DNA of 64,000 nucleotides from Oncomelania hupensis (GCA_036898135.1 CM072514.1:7323637-7387636); one strand, 5' to 3'. Shown: positions 10,951 to 22,229, numbered from the stretch's first letter. Notes: generated by a model from the sequence alone, not told the origin. Translations and numbers: made by a program.

Positions 10951-11474
10951 GTAACATAACGGGTGAAAGCCTATTTTTATTGTACAAGTTTAGTGCTTTT
11001 GGTTGACACGCGGCAGAAATCATACAGATGATTTTGGAAGTCGCGGATATTATAGCATTATGATTTCATCTATATTTCGGTTTCATTATAATCATTTTAT
11101 TGTTGGAATATTTATTGAAGCAGTATCATTACGCGTTATTTCATGTTTACTGTAGACATATAACAACAAAAAATACACCATAGAAAGTCATTGCTATATA
11201 CATTTTATTTTATACTTTTCCTCAGTGTATACAATATCAAACGTATTATGTGTCCATTATGACTTTTATTTTTAGACTGCACTAAATGCAATCAAAACAA
11301 AAGATTTATCATTCTTATTTAGGAAAAAAAAAGTACAATGAGATAAATATAAAAAACCCAAAATAAAGTATGATTAAAAGAGAATTTAAATCCTTTTTTA
11401 TAAGAACAAACAAAAACTACGATGTACAGCAGCTTCATATAACTGTTACTTTTCATGTATACTATTATTTCCAG

Positions 11475-11591
11475 ACATCAACGAGTGCCAAAAAAACCTA
11501 AACATCTGTACGAGCAGTGTCTGTAATAACACTGAAGGATCCTACGTCTGTCAGTGTTCCAAAGGTTATACAGGATTGAACTGCAACCAAG
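11475..11591 (+). CDS. EGF exon 2 (calcium-binding type)
   Basis: The exon is 117 nt, phase 1-1, between 'atttccag' and 'gtatgg'. It encodes 39 residues beginning [15 protein letters not shown], with six cysteines and the conserved aromatic (SYVCQC) and glycine positions. The DINEC start predicts Ca2+ binding. It is duplicated at 13807-13923 together with its flanking introns. A (CA)n microsatellite follows shortly after the donor in both copies. Confidence 0.88.
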
Positions 11592-11626
11592 GTATGGTGT
11601 TAATCACGAATAATAAAAGCTTAAAC

Positions 11627-11650
11627 TGCACACACACACACGCACACGCA

Positions 11651-11687
<37 letters not shown>

Positions 11688-11688
11688 T
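11627..11688. repeat. (CA)n / (CACG)n microsatellite
   Basis: A dinucleotide tract of alternating purine/pyrimidine with interspersed CG, directly downstream of EGF exon 2. The homologous tract follows the duplicated exon at 13961-14038, so the microsatellite was part of the duplicated segment. Confidence 0.9.
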
Positions 11689-11896
11689 AAGACACATACG
11701 TGCGAGCGCGCAAACAAGATTATGAATAAATACATAACAATTTAGTTACCAAGAGACATAATTTATTGATATATGTTGAGCCTAATTCACGTGACTGCGC
11801 ACAACATTTGGGCAATATTTGCAAATATTTGATTTAGCTAGGACCACAGAATCACATTCTTGCCAAGTAAAATTAACTACTTTCCGACTCAATTAC

Positions 11897-12432
11897 TTCC
11901 CCCGTTGGGGTGCCGGGGGTTTCAGTATAAATAGTATCCCCACTTTCTGGAAATTAAGTGCTTTAAATTCCCACTGTCGCTGTCTTTCTCATTTGCTCTT
12001 TCTCATTCCTGCTCTGTTCTATCAATCTGCTATACTATCGTCTTCTTCGCTAGACCAGTCTCCTACCTTTTTTCTTGAAAACTCTTCCGGGACAAGACTC
12101 CTTGTTTGTGTATGAGGTCTGTTCGATCAGCTTGGGAATATTGGATGCTTTCTGCCAGGTGGTCACTAGGGCTTCCTATGATGTTATTAATTAGCAATGT
12201 AGGCATTTTATATGTATGTGATTTGTTGATAATTTATAATGATGTTTATATTCTATTTTGTTTTTGTAAACGGGGGTTCGATAAGTTGGGGTGAAGCCTC
12301 AGCCGTCCCTTGCGTGGGATGTCTTTATTGTAAAGTGACTGGCTGGTGGAGGACGTTCAGTTTTCCCACTAGGGTTGTTTTAGCAGATCTTTTATGCGGA
12401 TTGGGGGTTGTCCGGTCCTGATTTGGCTCGGC
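11897..12432 (+). mobile_element. Repeat family J, copy 3, plus orientation
   Basis: About 535 bp match family J copy 1 (978-1569) in reverse orientation. It starts with the C/G block and a TATAAATAG motif and ends at 'tcctgatttggctcgg'. It interrupts the duplicated segment right after 'ttactttccgactca'; the paralogous position near 14235 has no insertion. The 3' terminal tail present in copies 1 and 2 is missing here. It is non-coding as far as I can tell. Confidence 0.75.
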
Positions 12433-12830
12433 TTATTTACGTAATCAATTTATTGTTTAGAGATGGCAATTTTCATTATTTAGGAGATTCCAAGATTCGC
12501 TTCAAAACCTGTTTTTTATACTTTGACTTCTTTCTATAATTAAATGCAAGGTCTTTCTAAAGATTGTGTATCCGATATTTGTGTTAATTATTTGTTTTTC
12601 AACTTAAATCAATCCACAAATTCTAAAATAAAACGTCTTTTACGTCCCGAACACAAACGAAAGGTCAAGGTCAATTTTGTGAGAGGGGGAGAGGGGGCGG
12701 GGGGGGGGGAAATATTCAGTGTTTTATGTATCTCCATAAGAAGAAAAAACGTATGCTTTATTTTTGCATTTATTTACCCCCAAAATGCAGAGATAGGTGT
12801 AGAAGATGTGGCAGTAGCTGGAGTATGGAA

Positions 12831-12865
<35 letters not shown>

Positions 12866-13011
12866 GGAATCAACGTTTCTGCTTTTATATTTACAAGGCC
12901 GTTAACTTGCGAATGTTCCATGTTTATTTACTCTGAATGCAATCCCGCCAATGCAGAAATTGTGATGGATCCCTCTTCTCTGGGGCCTTTACCGTTGCAG
13001 TTTCGTATATT
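12433..13011. other. Intronic spacer with a 27-bp A run
   Basis: No exon is recognised. A (G)-rich patch at about 12682-12712 and a homopolymer A run at about 12836-12862 are present. The A run could be the tail of an old retroposed sequence on the + strand, but the sequence before it matches nothing I recognise. Confidence 0.4.
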
Positions 13012-13806
13012 AATACTGTTGCGAACATATAAAAAAATAGAATGAACTAAAGCTGTTACCTCATTATACATCGCAAAACAGCGTAAAATCCCGATTTTCC
13101 AATTTTCTTTATCACTGCACACATTCTCACTTTAATACTACTTTTATCTGCGAATCCCCTAAAAAATAACATTTCAGTCCCTATGCAATGAATTGTTTAC
13201 GTAAATAATGTATTATTTATCAACATCTTCTAAATAATACAGTACAATATAAGCAATATAAGTAAACACATCATTGTTTGAAAACCTCTATAGAATTGGT
13301 AAAACATGTGTAGACATTCAAATTATTTTGGAGGGCGTTGATATTATGGTATTATGATTTAAGCTATATTGCGATTTAATTATAATTATTTTATTGTTGG
13401 AATATTTATTGATGCAGTGTCACTATGCGTTATTTCATGTTTACTATAGACACATAACAACAAAAAATACATATAGAAAGTCATTGCTATAAACATTTTA
13501 TTTAAGACTTCCTCAGTGTATACATAATAAAACCTATTATTTGTCCATTATGACTTTTATTTCCAAACTTCAATATATGCAATCCAATACAACAGAAGAT
13601 TTATCGTTCTTATTTAGGAAAAAAGTGCAATGAGATAAATACCAACCGACTAAATTAAGGCATGATTAAAAGGGAATTTGAATAGCTTTTTTAGAACCTA
13701 TAATGTAAGAACAAAAAAACGACGATAAACATTTAAGTATATAAAATATCTCGGATGTACAGCAGCTTCACATAAATGTTACTTTTCATGTATACTATTA
13801 TTTATA

Positions 13807-13923
13807 ACATCAGCGAGTGCCAAAAAACACCAAACATCTGTCCGAGCAGTGTCTGTAATAACACTGAAGGATCCTACATCTGTCAATGTTCCAAAGGTAA
13901 TCCAGGATCGAACTGCAACCAAG
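13807..13923 (+). pseudogene. Duplicated EGF exon without its 3' splice acceptor
   Basis: This is the paralogue of EGF exon 2. The 117-nt frame is still open and all six cysteines are kept (starts DISECQKTPNICPSS). However, the intron end that reads 'tttccag' in the other copy is 'tttataa' here, so there is no AG at the boundary. The nearest AG inside ('catcag', 13807-13812) would shift the frame. The donor (gtacgg) is intact. Since the neighbours are phase 1-1, skipping this exon leaves the mRNA in frame. It is most likely silent or very rarely used. Confidence 0.7.
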
Positions 13924-13960
13924 GTACGGTGTTAATCACGAATAATAAAAGCTTAAACTG

Positions 13961-14038
13961 CGCGCACACACACACGCACACACACGCACAAACACACAAG
14001 CTTGCACGCACACATACGCGCGCGCGCACACACACACT
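13961..14038. repeat. (CA)n/(CG)n microsatellite
   Basis: Mixed CA and CG dinucleotide tract, the counterpart of the tract at 11627-11688 in the duplicated segment. Confidence 0.85.
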
Positions 14039-14346
14039 GTTGGACACACGCATGCGAATGTGCAAACAAGATGATCAATAAATACAGAACAATTTAGTTA
14101 CCAAGAGACATATTTTATTGATACATGTTGGGTCTAATTCACGTGACTGCACACAACATTTAGGCAATATTTGCAAATGTTTGATTTAGCTAGGACCACA
14201 GAAACACAGTCTGGACAAGTAAAATTAATTACTTTCTAACTCTATTTTTTCATGCAAAGATTGTCCTTTTTGTGTACTTTATAAACTTTAATAAATTTGT
14301 GTAGATCTCTTATTTTTTCGTTTTTATTTTTTTGTTTTTTTTTCAG

Positions 14347-14466
14347 ACATTGACGAATGCCTGAATATGCCAAACCCCTGTGGTGACCATGGATCTTGTA
14401 GTAACACTTATGGTTCATACACTTGTGACTGTGCCAATGGATACATTGGAACAACGTTATGTGAAG
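14347..14466 (+). CDS. EGF exon 3 (calcium-binding type)
   Basis: The exon is 120 nt, phase 1-1. A long T-rich tract ends in 'ttttttttcag' before it and the donor is 'gtaact'. It encodes 40 residues starting DIDECLNMPNPCGDHG with six cysteines in EGF spacing. DIDEC predicts a calcium site. The next intact exon of the gene (48524) lies about 34 kb away across nested transposons. Confidence 0.88.
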
Positions 14467-14532
14467 GTAACTCAGGTTTACCCTGTAACTTACATATGCG
14501 TTGCAATACCATAGCGATAATGACGGCAATAT

Positions 14533-14625
14533 GAGCGTGTATGTTGGTATAGATCGCCGCGCTTTGAGCCTGTTTGATTTGGGGAAAGGCGCGTATATAG
14601 CATCCTGTATTATTATTATTATTAA
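14533..14625 (+). mobile_element. SINE G fragment (3' part)
   Basis: This matches, in opposite orientation, the 3' part of the tRNA-headed SINE at 54080-54528. Both share 'tgttggtatagatcgccgcg' and 'catcctgtattattatt'. It ends in an (ATT)n tail. The tRNA head is missing, so the copy is 5'-truncated. Confidence 0.7.
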
Positions 14626-14699
14626 TACAACAATTATGCCCTGTAAGGCAAAGCCTCATGGTGGCCGAAAAACAGTTGGCGGACTTTAGTTTTAGTGAT

Positions 14700-16461
14700 T
14701 GCAAGTGGGTTCGGGCACCGGATACGTTTCCCGGCGTGTCGTAAGAGGGTTGGTGTCAGCACGGCATCACTGGGCAAAAGTCTTCTACACAGAAGTTACC
14801 GGCCAGGACGGAAGAACCTCATGTTTCTACAAATTCAAAGACCACGTGCTCTTGGCCAACAGCCTGGAGACGATTGGGCCCTGCCAGGTCTTTCTTGCTC
14901 AAGACACACTGCATGATGAATAGAACCATTCACTCCATACCGGATCGGTCGTCGCCCCCGGGTCACCCAGGACCGTGCCTTCCGTTGGCCACCAGGACGG
15001 AGGTGATAAGTGTGCTACTGATGGACAACTTAGCAAGATCCGCACCAGAAACAACAACGTCATAGGAACCTGGAATTTCAGGACCCTAACTGCCGAAGAA
15101 AAATTAGAAGAACTGACCCACGAGCTGGACCACTATCGATGGAACGTTTTAGGTATCAGCGAACTGCACTGGAAGGGCATAGGTGAAACAACGACTGACA
15201 AAGGCCAAAAGCTTTACTTGAACTGTAGAGATTACAGGCACGAACACGGCGTTTGATTCTTGGTCCACAAGAACATTCTAGCCACTCTCTTGGTTTGCCG
15301 CCGAGTCTCCAGTAGACTCATTACCATCCTTCTGAGAGCAGCCCCTTTCAACATCATTATCATCCAGGCCTATGCCCCAACATCAGACTATGACGTCAGC
15401 GAAGTGGAGGATTTCTATGAAAATCTACAGGCTGTCCATGACAAAGTGCCGAAGAAGGACATAGTTATAGTGCAAGGCGATTGGAATGCCAAGATTGACC
15501 AAGATGCGCACCACAACTGGGGAGACACCTGTTGAACCCACTGCAACAACGAGATAAATGAAAGAGGTCTGAGACTGTTGGTGTTTGCCAGATACAACAA
15601 TCTGATACTGGCAAACACGCTTGGTCTCCACACAAAATCCAGACGATGGACATGGCACAGTCTCGGCGGAGAGCTTCACAACCAGATCGTCCACATCATG
15701 GTCAAGAAACGCTTCAGATCAAGCATCAACATTGGCATGACACGCAGTTTTCCAGGAGCAGACATCGGAAGTGACCACGATCTCGTGATGATGTCTTTCC
15801 GGCTGATCCACTTGAAGAGAGTAAACACAGCAAAGTGCACAAGACGGAAGTTCGACCTGGACAAACTGCAAGAGCTGGAGCTGGCAGAAATATTTTAGAC
15901 CACAACTGGAGGGAAATTTGCACCATTGCTCAATTTGGGAGCGGGTGAAGTAGATGTCAACTCCACCACCTTCAACTCAGCTGTGACCGATGCTGACATA
16001 GAGGTTCTTGGCAAGCACCGGCCAAGGAAAAAGTCGTGGGTCACACCTGAACTTTGGATCTGTGTTATAAACGAAGAAATCTGAGAAAGAAAAAAGAACA
16101 CCTTCCAAGGGGCTGATGCCTACCGAAAAATCAAAAATGACCTCCGAAAAGGCATGCACACAATAAAGCATAACTGGATAGAATACCAATGCCAGACAAT
16201 AGAGAACAGTCTGAACAAGAACAACAGCAAGAAAGCCTACCAAGACTGTGAAGCGCTGACAAGTGTTAAACAGCCCAAGATCTCCACGATCCAAAGAAAG
16301 TCTGGCATATGCCTTACATAAGAACAAGAAGTCTTGGACAGATAGAAAGTACTGCTCTGGACTTTACAACAACACACCAAACGGAGATCCATCAGTTATA
16401 GCATGTCCCGAGAACAGAGAAGAAGAAGAAATCCTACCAATTCTCCGAGAAGAAGTTGAGG
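14700..16461 (+). mobile_element. RTE-like LINE fragment R1 (endonuclease part, decayed)
   Basis: This is a non-LTR retrotransposon with an AP-type endonuclease. Visible parts are the 5' region, the endonuclease start (VIGTWNFRTL at about 15060), 'IIQAYAPTSDYD', 'VQGDWNAK', and the 'SDHDLVMMSFRL' end motif near 15770. Stops interrupt it at about 15254 and 15533, and TAG at 15896-15898 cuts the linker. The residue pair expected as 'QIDYIM' reads 'QIVHIM', losing an endonuclease aspartate. The RT is absent because sequence of element D starts after 'agttgaggca' (about 16461). R1 is most like R3 (41205-44065), with which it shares these defects. Clade placement (RTE-like) rests on the endonuclease/RT style and on the short GATAGGAT repeats at the 3' end of sister copies. 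Confidence 0.8.
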
Positions 16462-18605
16462 CAAGGCAAGGCAAGTTTATTCCAGAAAAAAACCATGAAG
16501 GGCACATGGAAATCGTTAAAATAATATACACACACATGCAAAATAATTAATTACATAACATTTTAATTTTTTTAAAATTAAAACTATTTATGTACACAAA
16601 GGGATTGCAGAAGGGCGGGGAGGGGGAGCGATTGAGAGGGGAAAAGAAGAAAAAATAAATTGATTGGAAATAGCAACTAGGAATCATAACTAACAATACA
16701 ATTCAATCTAAACACATAATGACAAATAGTGAAATTGGTTTTGTTACACACAACCTGTAAATATCAGAACTAGATTAATTTTTTAGATGGAATAACAACG
16801 TTACAATTGTTTAATTATTAATTTCATTAGCCTTACAAGCTTTATTAATACTGACTTTTTATTAGATGACAATAATTCTTGAAATTTGATGGCATTGGGA
16901 TATCTATAATAATATGATTTTAATTATTCTCTTCTCGAGTTACAAAAATGTGAACACAAAAATAAATAATGAAACTCGTCACCAAGATCGCCACTATTAC
17001 ATTTTTTACATACACGTTCGTGTCTAGGAATGTTAAAATATCTTCCTCTCTGCACTGGCATTCTATGGTTGAGTGTCCCAAACTTTAGAACAAATATTGC
17101 AAAATTCGTTGGTAGAACATGCAAATATTTTTCAAATTTAAAATGTAGCTTAAACATTCGATAGTTATAGTAAAATTCATTATTGCCTTGAATAAACTGA
17201 TCATGTAGGCGTTGTTTAATTGTGCTCTTAAAAACTGAAGCAGAAGGAAAAATATTGGATAGCCCCTGATTTAACCAAAGATTACCAAGTCCTAGACTAT
17301 TTAACTCTTTCTGCACAGAATCGATGAATGAAGATTTATAACCTTTATGCAAATCAATATGAAACAAAAAAGTGTACATAACGCTGGACAATTTCTTACT
17401 GTTATCAGGTTGGACAAGCTTATACCAAAAATTTAACATTCTTTGCTTTGCCTGCAACTCCAGAGGAACCTGCCCTAATTCACCAAAAATAATTTGAGAA
17501 GGTGTAGACATACATAGCTTTAAAATTAGTTTATAAAAACGCAGTTGCAGTTTAGTGGCAAGGTCACTAATTTGAGAGCACCATATCCCTGATATAACAA
17601 AATAGGAACAATAGTTTTCTCAAACAGATCAATTTAAATTTATAGTGGTAACATACATGTAAGCTTTCTAATTTTTCTTAAAAGAGAAAACATAGCTTTA
17701 GAGGCACGATCACATAAATTTTTCTGGGATGGTTTAAAGCTACCATTATAGTTAATTTTAATTCCAAGATACTGACAATCATATACCACATCTAATTTAA
17801 CACCATTGTAAAATACATTAGGTAGATTTCTGACTTTGCCTTTTGAAAAAACAACGACTTTAGTTTTAGCAGCGTTGACTTGTAATTTATAATTAGTGCA
17901 ATATTGATGCATAGCATCTAAAGAAGACTGTAATTCAGCAGGAGATTCACAAAAAATTAAAGTGTCATCGGCATATAGCAAAATAAACATTTTATACAGA
18001 GTCTCAATATAGTCATCATCGAGAAAAATATCCGATGCTGCAAGCTTAACACTTCTTAGACCAATTAGTTTTTCACCAAGGAAACTTTTTAAATCATTCA
18101 AAAATACAGCAAACAATAACGGAGACAGGTTTTCACCTTGTCTGACACCTGTTTTACAAGAAAAATAATCAGAAAGAGTATCATTCCACTGTACTTGTGA
18201 TTTTGCTTTATTATACAAGTCTTTTATTATATGTAGTATATTTACGTTTACATTAGAATTTAATAATTTCTGTCATAACAAAGAACGATTAACAAAGTCA
18301 AATGCCTTTTCATAATCAATAAATACACAATACAAACGCTTTTTCTTTGATAGGAAGAATTCTACAAGAGAGTTTAAAGTAAATATATGATCAGAAACAG
18401 AATATCCACCCCTAAATCCGGCCTGTTCTTCACCCAAAACATGATTAGTCTCCAAGAAAGAACCTAGTCTTTTATTAATTAAGCTTGTAAACAATTTACC
18501 AAAACAGCTCAAAATAGATATTCCACGATAATTATTTGCATTGTCTTTGTCTCCCTTCTGCTTATAAAGAGGCTTAATAATTCTTATTGTCCAATCCTCG
18601 GGCAC
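16462..18605 (-). mobile_element. LINE D, 3' part: reverse transcriptase and C-terminus (decayed)
   Basis: This is the minus-strand non-LTR element D, part 1 of 3. From right to left it encodes the RT start (PEDWTIRIIKPLYKQKG), 'NNYRGISILSCFGKLF', 'EEQAGFRGGYSVSDHIF', 'FIDYEKAFDFVN', 'TGVRQGENLSPLLFAVFLN', and 'LLYADDTLIF' with the catalytic YADD. A C-terminal region follows with a C-x2-C...H...C knuckle (CKKCNSG...EFHYLFLC) at about 16980-17010. A stop at 18273 (where Trp is expected) and a frame break near 17640 disable it. The 3' terminus on the minus strand is (ttgcc)n-like, at 16462-16480. The other parts are at 20538-21176 and 40140-41200. The clade was not determined with certainty. 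Confidence 0.8.
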
Positions 18606-19494
18606 CTTACCAGATCACGCGATCACATCACACCACTTCTCCACTCTCTTCACTGGCTCCCTGTTCAAGCCCGCATCGACTACAAACTGTCCACTCTCTG
18701 CCACAACTTCTTCTCTGACTCCTGCCCTTCCTATCTTACTGATCGTCTAACTGTCTACTCACCCTCTCGACCGCTTCGCTCCTCTGCAGACGCGCGTATT
18801 CTTTCTGTTCCCAAGACACGCACTAAGGCATGCGGTGAACGATCTTTCTCTTTCTGCGCTCCCAAGCAATTGAATTCTCTTCCACCAGACATCCGCAACA
18901 TACCGACCACCCAGGCCTTCAAAAACGCACTCAAGACCCATCTTTTAAAACTGTATTATCCTGATTGACTCACCCTCCGACTGATGGCGGATGCCGGTGG
19001 GGTGCCGTCCATGGCTTGACATATAAATAGTCTGTACATTTATATCTGAGTATCTAATTATTTTTATATAATTATTTTTGCATAATTATTTTTGCATTAG
19101 TTTGTACATTATGTTTTTGAGAATATTTTATTTCTGCAATAGTGAGGAGAGGCGGGTCTTATCTTTTTTTCAGATCATTGTATTAATTAACCATTGTTAG
19201 ATGTAACAAAGTTTTAGTTATATTTTAAATCTTTATGGTGAATCTTATTATTATTTAATATGCCATTGTATTAATATTTTTTGTTTGTTTGTTTATTTTG
19301 CATGTGTAGTGTATTGCATATGTTGTTGTTCTCTTGTATGCCTTTGTGAGTACGGTTGGTGTGAATGTTTGCATACCCTGTTTTATTGTTTATGTTTGTT
19401 CTAAAGATATATATTATGTTAAGAGTGGTGATCCCAGCCCTGAGCTGGGGTGCCGCGCTATATAAGCCTACTTTATTATTATTATTATTATTAT

Positions 19495-19495
<1 letters not shown>
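18606..19495 (+). mobile_element. CR1/L2-like LINE fragment F, 3' end
   Basis: A 5'-truncated plus-strand non-LTR element. It encodes only the very C-terminus of the polyprotein: 'LLHSLHWLPVQARIDYKLS', 'SRPLRSSADARILSVP', 'GERSFSFCAPKQLNSLP', 'AFKNALKTHLLKLYY', stop at about 18964. This tail is characteristic of CR1/L2-type elements. A 3' UTR follows, ending 'gccgcgctatataagc' and a (TTA)n tail. It splits element D between its fingers and palm regions. Confidence 0.75.

Positions 19496-19557
<62 letters not shown>
19470..19557. repeat. (TTA)n then (TAG)n microsatellite
   Basis: About 25 bp of TTA repeats (the tail of element F) run into about 60 bp of TAG repeats, ending exactly where the terminal inverted repeat of element E begins. 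Confidence 0.9.
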
Positions 19558-19560
<3 letters not shown>

Positions 19561-20537
19561 ACACCGGGGTAAAATGGGGTACTTAACACAAAAACATAAA
19601 CAGAATGACGCACATCAAGACGCAGAATAATTGGTTTACATGAATACAAACCTTGGTTATCTCACAACATTATAGCAAAGCAAAAAGATTGTAGCAAGTC
19701 ATTTTAATGATTTATTGAACTTCAAAATACATAACCCATTGCACCCTTTCTGCCCCATACCTTGGGCAAAATGGGGTACCACATTAAGGCGAAATGGGGA
19801 AGCATAAAAATGAAATTAAGCTGATAGAAAAAGACCTTCGTTGCTAAAATAAAATAAAATTGAAAATTACGACGTGTTGCTTATGGTGAAGCATAAACAT
19901 GAAATTAAGCTGATATAAAAAGACCTTTGTTGTTAAAATAAAATAAAATTGAAAATTACGACGTGTTGCTTTTCGATTTATTCTGTTTGTTTCAAGTATA
20001 ACTGTGCATTTTACAAGTGAACAGAGATGTGTCAATCATCATCACACAGTTCGCACTTAAAGACAGGGAGTTCCGTATCCTCGTCAAGCCCGGCACAGGA
20101 ATAGTGTGCCCATTGCTGGCATTCAGAGCACCCCGTTTTGCCCCACCCTCCATACCCCATTTTACCCCACAATTAGTGCAAATGAAACACACGTGCTTGC
20201 TACGTAATAAGTCACAAGAGAACTAAATGCAACATGACAGTTTGTAGATAATAAGACGGCTTAGAAATAGAGGCCAAAAACAATATTTCAACCATTCATG
20301 CTCCGGAGATTTCACGCTGAACGTGTAATTCGAAAAATAGATCTAAGAATTCAAAAATAATGTCTTACCACTTACTCGGCAGCGAGAGAGCGCGCGAAAG
20401 CAACATAGACGGGAAACTGCGTCTTGTCATGTGATCTGTCGAACCAATGAGAGCGTGCCCTTGATAGGGCCCTGCAAGTGTACAATGTCCTGCTACCCCA
20501 CTTTACCTCGATACCCAATTTTACCCCAGTGTCCACT
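19556..20537. mobile_element. TIR element E (MITE-like, ~0.98 kb)
   Basis: The ends are inverted repeats. Left, from 19556, is 'agtggacaccggggtaaaat' continuing ggggta. Right, ending at 20537, is the near-complement '...ttttaccccagtgtccact'. Inside are more GGGGTA/TACCCC motifs near 19765-19800 and 20130-20170, and a tandem repeat of about 90 bp (about 19799-19880 and 19889-19972). No transposase is recognisable, which suggests a non-autonomous DNA transposon. A target duplication is not clear, because the left side is masked by the TAG array. One caution is that the right TIR reads through in the frame of element D, so its outer border is uncertain. Confidence 0.6.
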
Positions 20538-21176
20538 ACAATATTAAAGTATTTAGTTATCAACTTAATGACTTCATAAGGGACTGACTTCAGAAATTCA
20601 TTAGTTATATAATCTATTCCACAAGCTTTGTTATTTTTTAAAGAACGTATAGCTTCTTTAATTTCCTCCTCTTTGAAGGGTTGATCAAGAAGAAAATGTG
20701 TATTGGTGTCGTGCATGCTTGTATTCTGGTCAAGAGTGTCATTCTCAACATCGGAATCGGAAAGTTTTTAAAAATGTTCAAAAACAGTTTCACATGTTAT
20801 TTTACCATATATCTCTCTTTTTTCGGTGTGTGTACCATTTATAAGCTTCCAAAAGCATTTTGGATTATTACTTTTCAATTTTCTATTTTTCTTGATTCGA
20901 TTCGATTGATATTTTTTAAATGACATTCTTAACTGTCTTTTATAATTATTGCTTGCCTTGTGCTTAACTTCCTTAAGGAATGAGTTTGTATTTTTTCTAC
21001 AAGCATTTTTAGATTTAAGAAATTCTTTCCTTCTCTTTTCACATTCACTATCAAACCACGGAAAGTTTTCATTCGTTCTACTCTTTTCTGCGTTTTTGTC
21101 TTTATTTTAAATAAACCTATCAAGTCCGCTGTTTGCCTCATGATAGTACATATTTTATTGCAAATATCATCAATAT
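20538..21176 (-). mobile_element. LINE D, middle part (RT N-terminal region)
   Basis: Part 2 of element D on the minus strand. It encodes the linker ('KKTQKRVERMK'-like in sister sequence) and the start of the RT domain ('EEEIKEAIRSLKNNKACGID', then 'TNEFLKSVPYEVIKL'). It is bounded by TIR element E on the left and by the RTE insertion R2 on the right. At the right edge the target sequence atcatcaatat (21166-21176) is repeated at 40140-40150, proving that D originally continued there. Confidence 0.8.
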
Positions 21177-22229
21177 GGTAGAGATGACAGGCACGAACAC
21201 GGCGTTGGATTCTTGGTCCACAAGAACATTCTAGCCACTGTCATGGGTTGCCGCCCAGTCTCCAGTAGACTCATTACCATCCGTCTGAGAGCAACCCCTT
21301 TCAACATTACCATCATCCAGGCCTATGCCCCAACATCAGACTATGAAGACAGCGAAGTGGAGGATTTTTATGAAAATATACAGGCGGTCCTTGACCAAGT
21401 GCCGAAGAAGGACATAGTCATAGTGCAAGGCGACTGGAATGCCAAGGTTGGCCAAGATGCGCACCACAACTGGGGAGACACATGCGGACCCCACTGCAAC
21501 AACGAGACAAATGACAGGGGTCTGAGGCTATTGGAGTTTGCCAGATACAACAATCTGGTATGGGCAAACACGCTTGGTCTCCACAAAAAATCCAGACGAT
21601 GGACATGGCACAGTCCCGGCGGGGAACATCACAACCAGATCGACTACATCATGGTCAAGAAACGCTTCAGATCAAGCATCAACATTGGCAGGACACGCAC
21701 TTTTCCAGGAGTAGACATTGGATGTGACCACGATCTCGTGATGATGTCTTTCCGGCTCCATTTGAAGAGAGTAAATACAGCAAAGTGCACTAGGCTGAAG
21801 TTCGACCTGGACAAACTGCAAGACCCGGAGGTGGCAAAAATATTTCAGGCCACAATTGGAGGGAAATTTGCACCACTGCTTATTTTGGGGGCAGGCGAAG
21901 TAGATGTCAACACCATGACCAATACCTTCAACTCAGCTGTAACGGATGCCGCCACTGAGATCCTTGGCAAGCACCGACCAAAGAAGAAGCCGTGGATCAC
22001 ACCTGAACTTTTGGATCTGTGTGATAAACGAAGAGAGTTAAAAAAGAAAAAGAACACCTCACAGGGAGCTGATGTCTACCGAAAAATTAACAATGACATC
22101 CGAAAAGGCATGCGCACAGCAAAAGAGAACTGGATAGAAGATCAATGCCAGGAAATAGAGAACAATCTGAACAAGAACAACAGCAAGAAGGCCAACCAGA
22201 CTGTGAAGCGGCTGACAAGTGTTAAACAG
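21177..22229 (+). mobile_element. RTE-like LINE R2, left part (endonuclease), inserted in D
   Basis: This is a 5'-truncated copy starting within the endonuclease domain. The frame is open from 21188 to the LTR insertion at 22230. It carries 'IIQAYAPTSDYE', 'VQGDWNAKVGQD', 'RRWTWHSPGGEHHNQIDYIM' (the catalytic Asp is present, unlike in R1 and R3) and 'CDHDLVMMSF'. A basic linker follows before the break. The element resumes at 38426 in the same frame. The enclosing target duplication is atcatcaatat at 21166-21176 and 40140-40150. This is the best-preserved RTE copy in the window, but it cannot encode a full endonuclease because of the 5' truncation. Confidence 0.88.

Larger units (their letters stand above)
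10015..11895. repeat. Left copy of a segmental duplication containing an EGF exon
   Basis: This segment is duplicated at about 13012-14240. Both copies begin near 'gttgcgaaca(t)', share 'cagcgtaaaatcccgatttt', then an intronic stretch with 'ttgttggaatatttattga', an EGF exon (11475-11591 here, 13807-13923 there) and a (CA)n tract. The left copy has an additional EGF exon (10825-10950) that is missing from the right copy. A family J element was inserted later at 11897. This is local exon duplication by unequal exchange or a similar process. Confidence 0.8.
13012..14240. repeat. Right copy of the EGF-exon segmental duplication
   Basis: Homologous to 10015-11895, minus EGF exon 1 and most of the AT palindrome cluster. 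Divergence is visible throughout (many substitutions and small indels), so the duplication is old relative to the transposons in the next intron. Confidence 0.8.

Noticed and set aside
19992..20192. Cys-containing minus-strand frame inside TIR element E (ICTNCGVKWG)
   Set aside because: The motif arises from the internal GGGGTA/TACCCC repeats; no transposase-like context.
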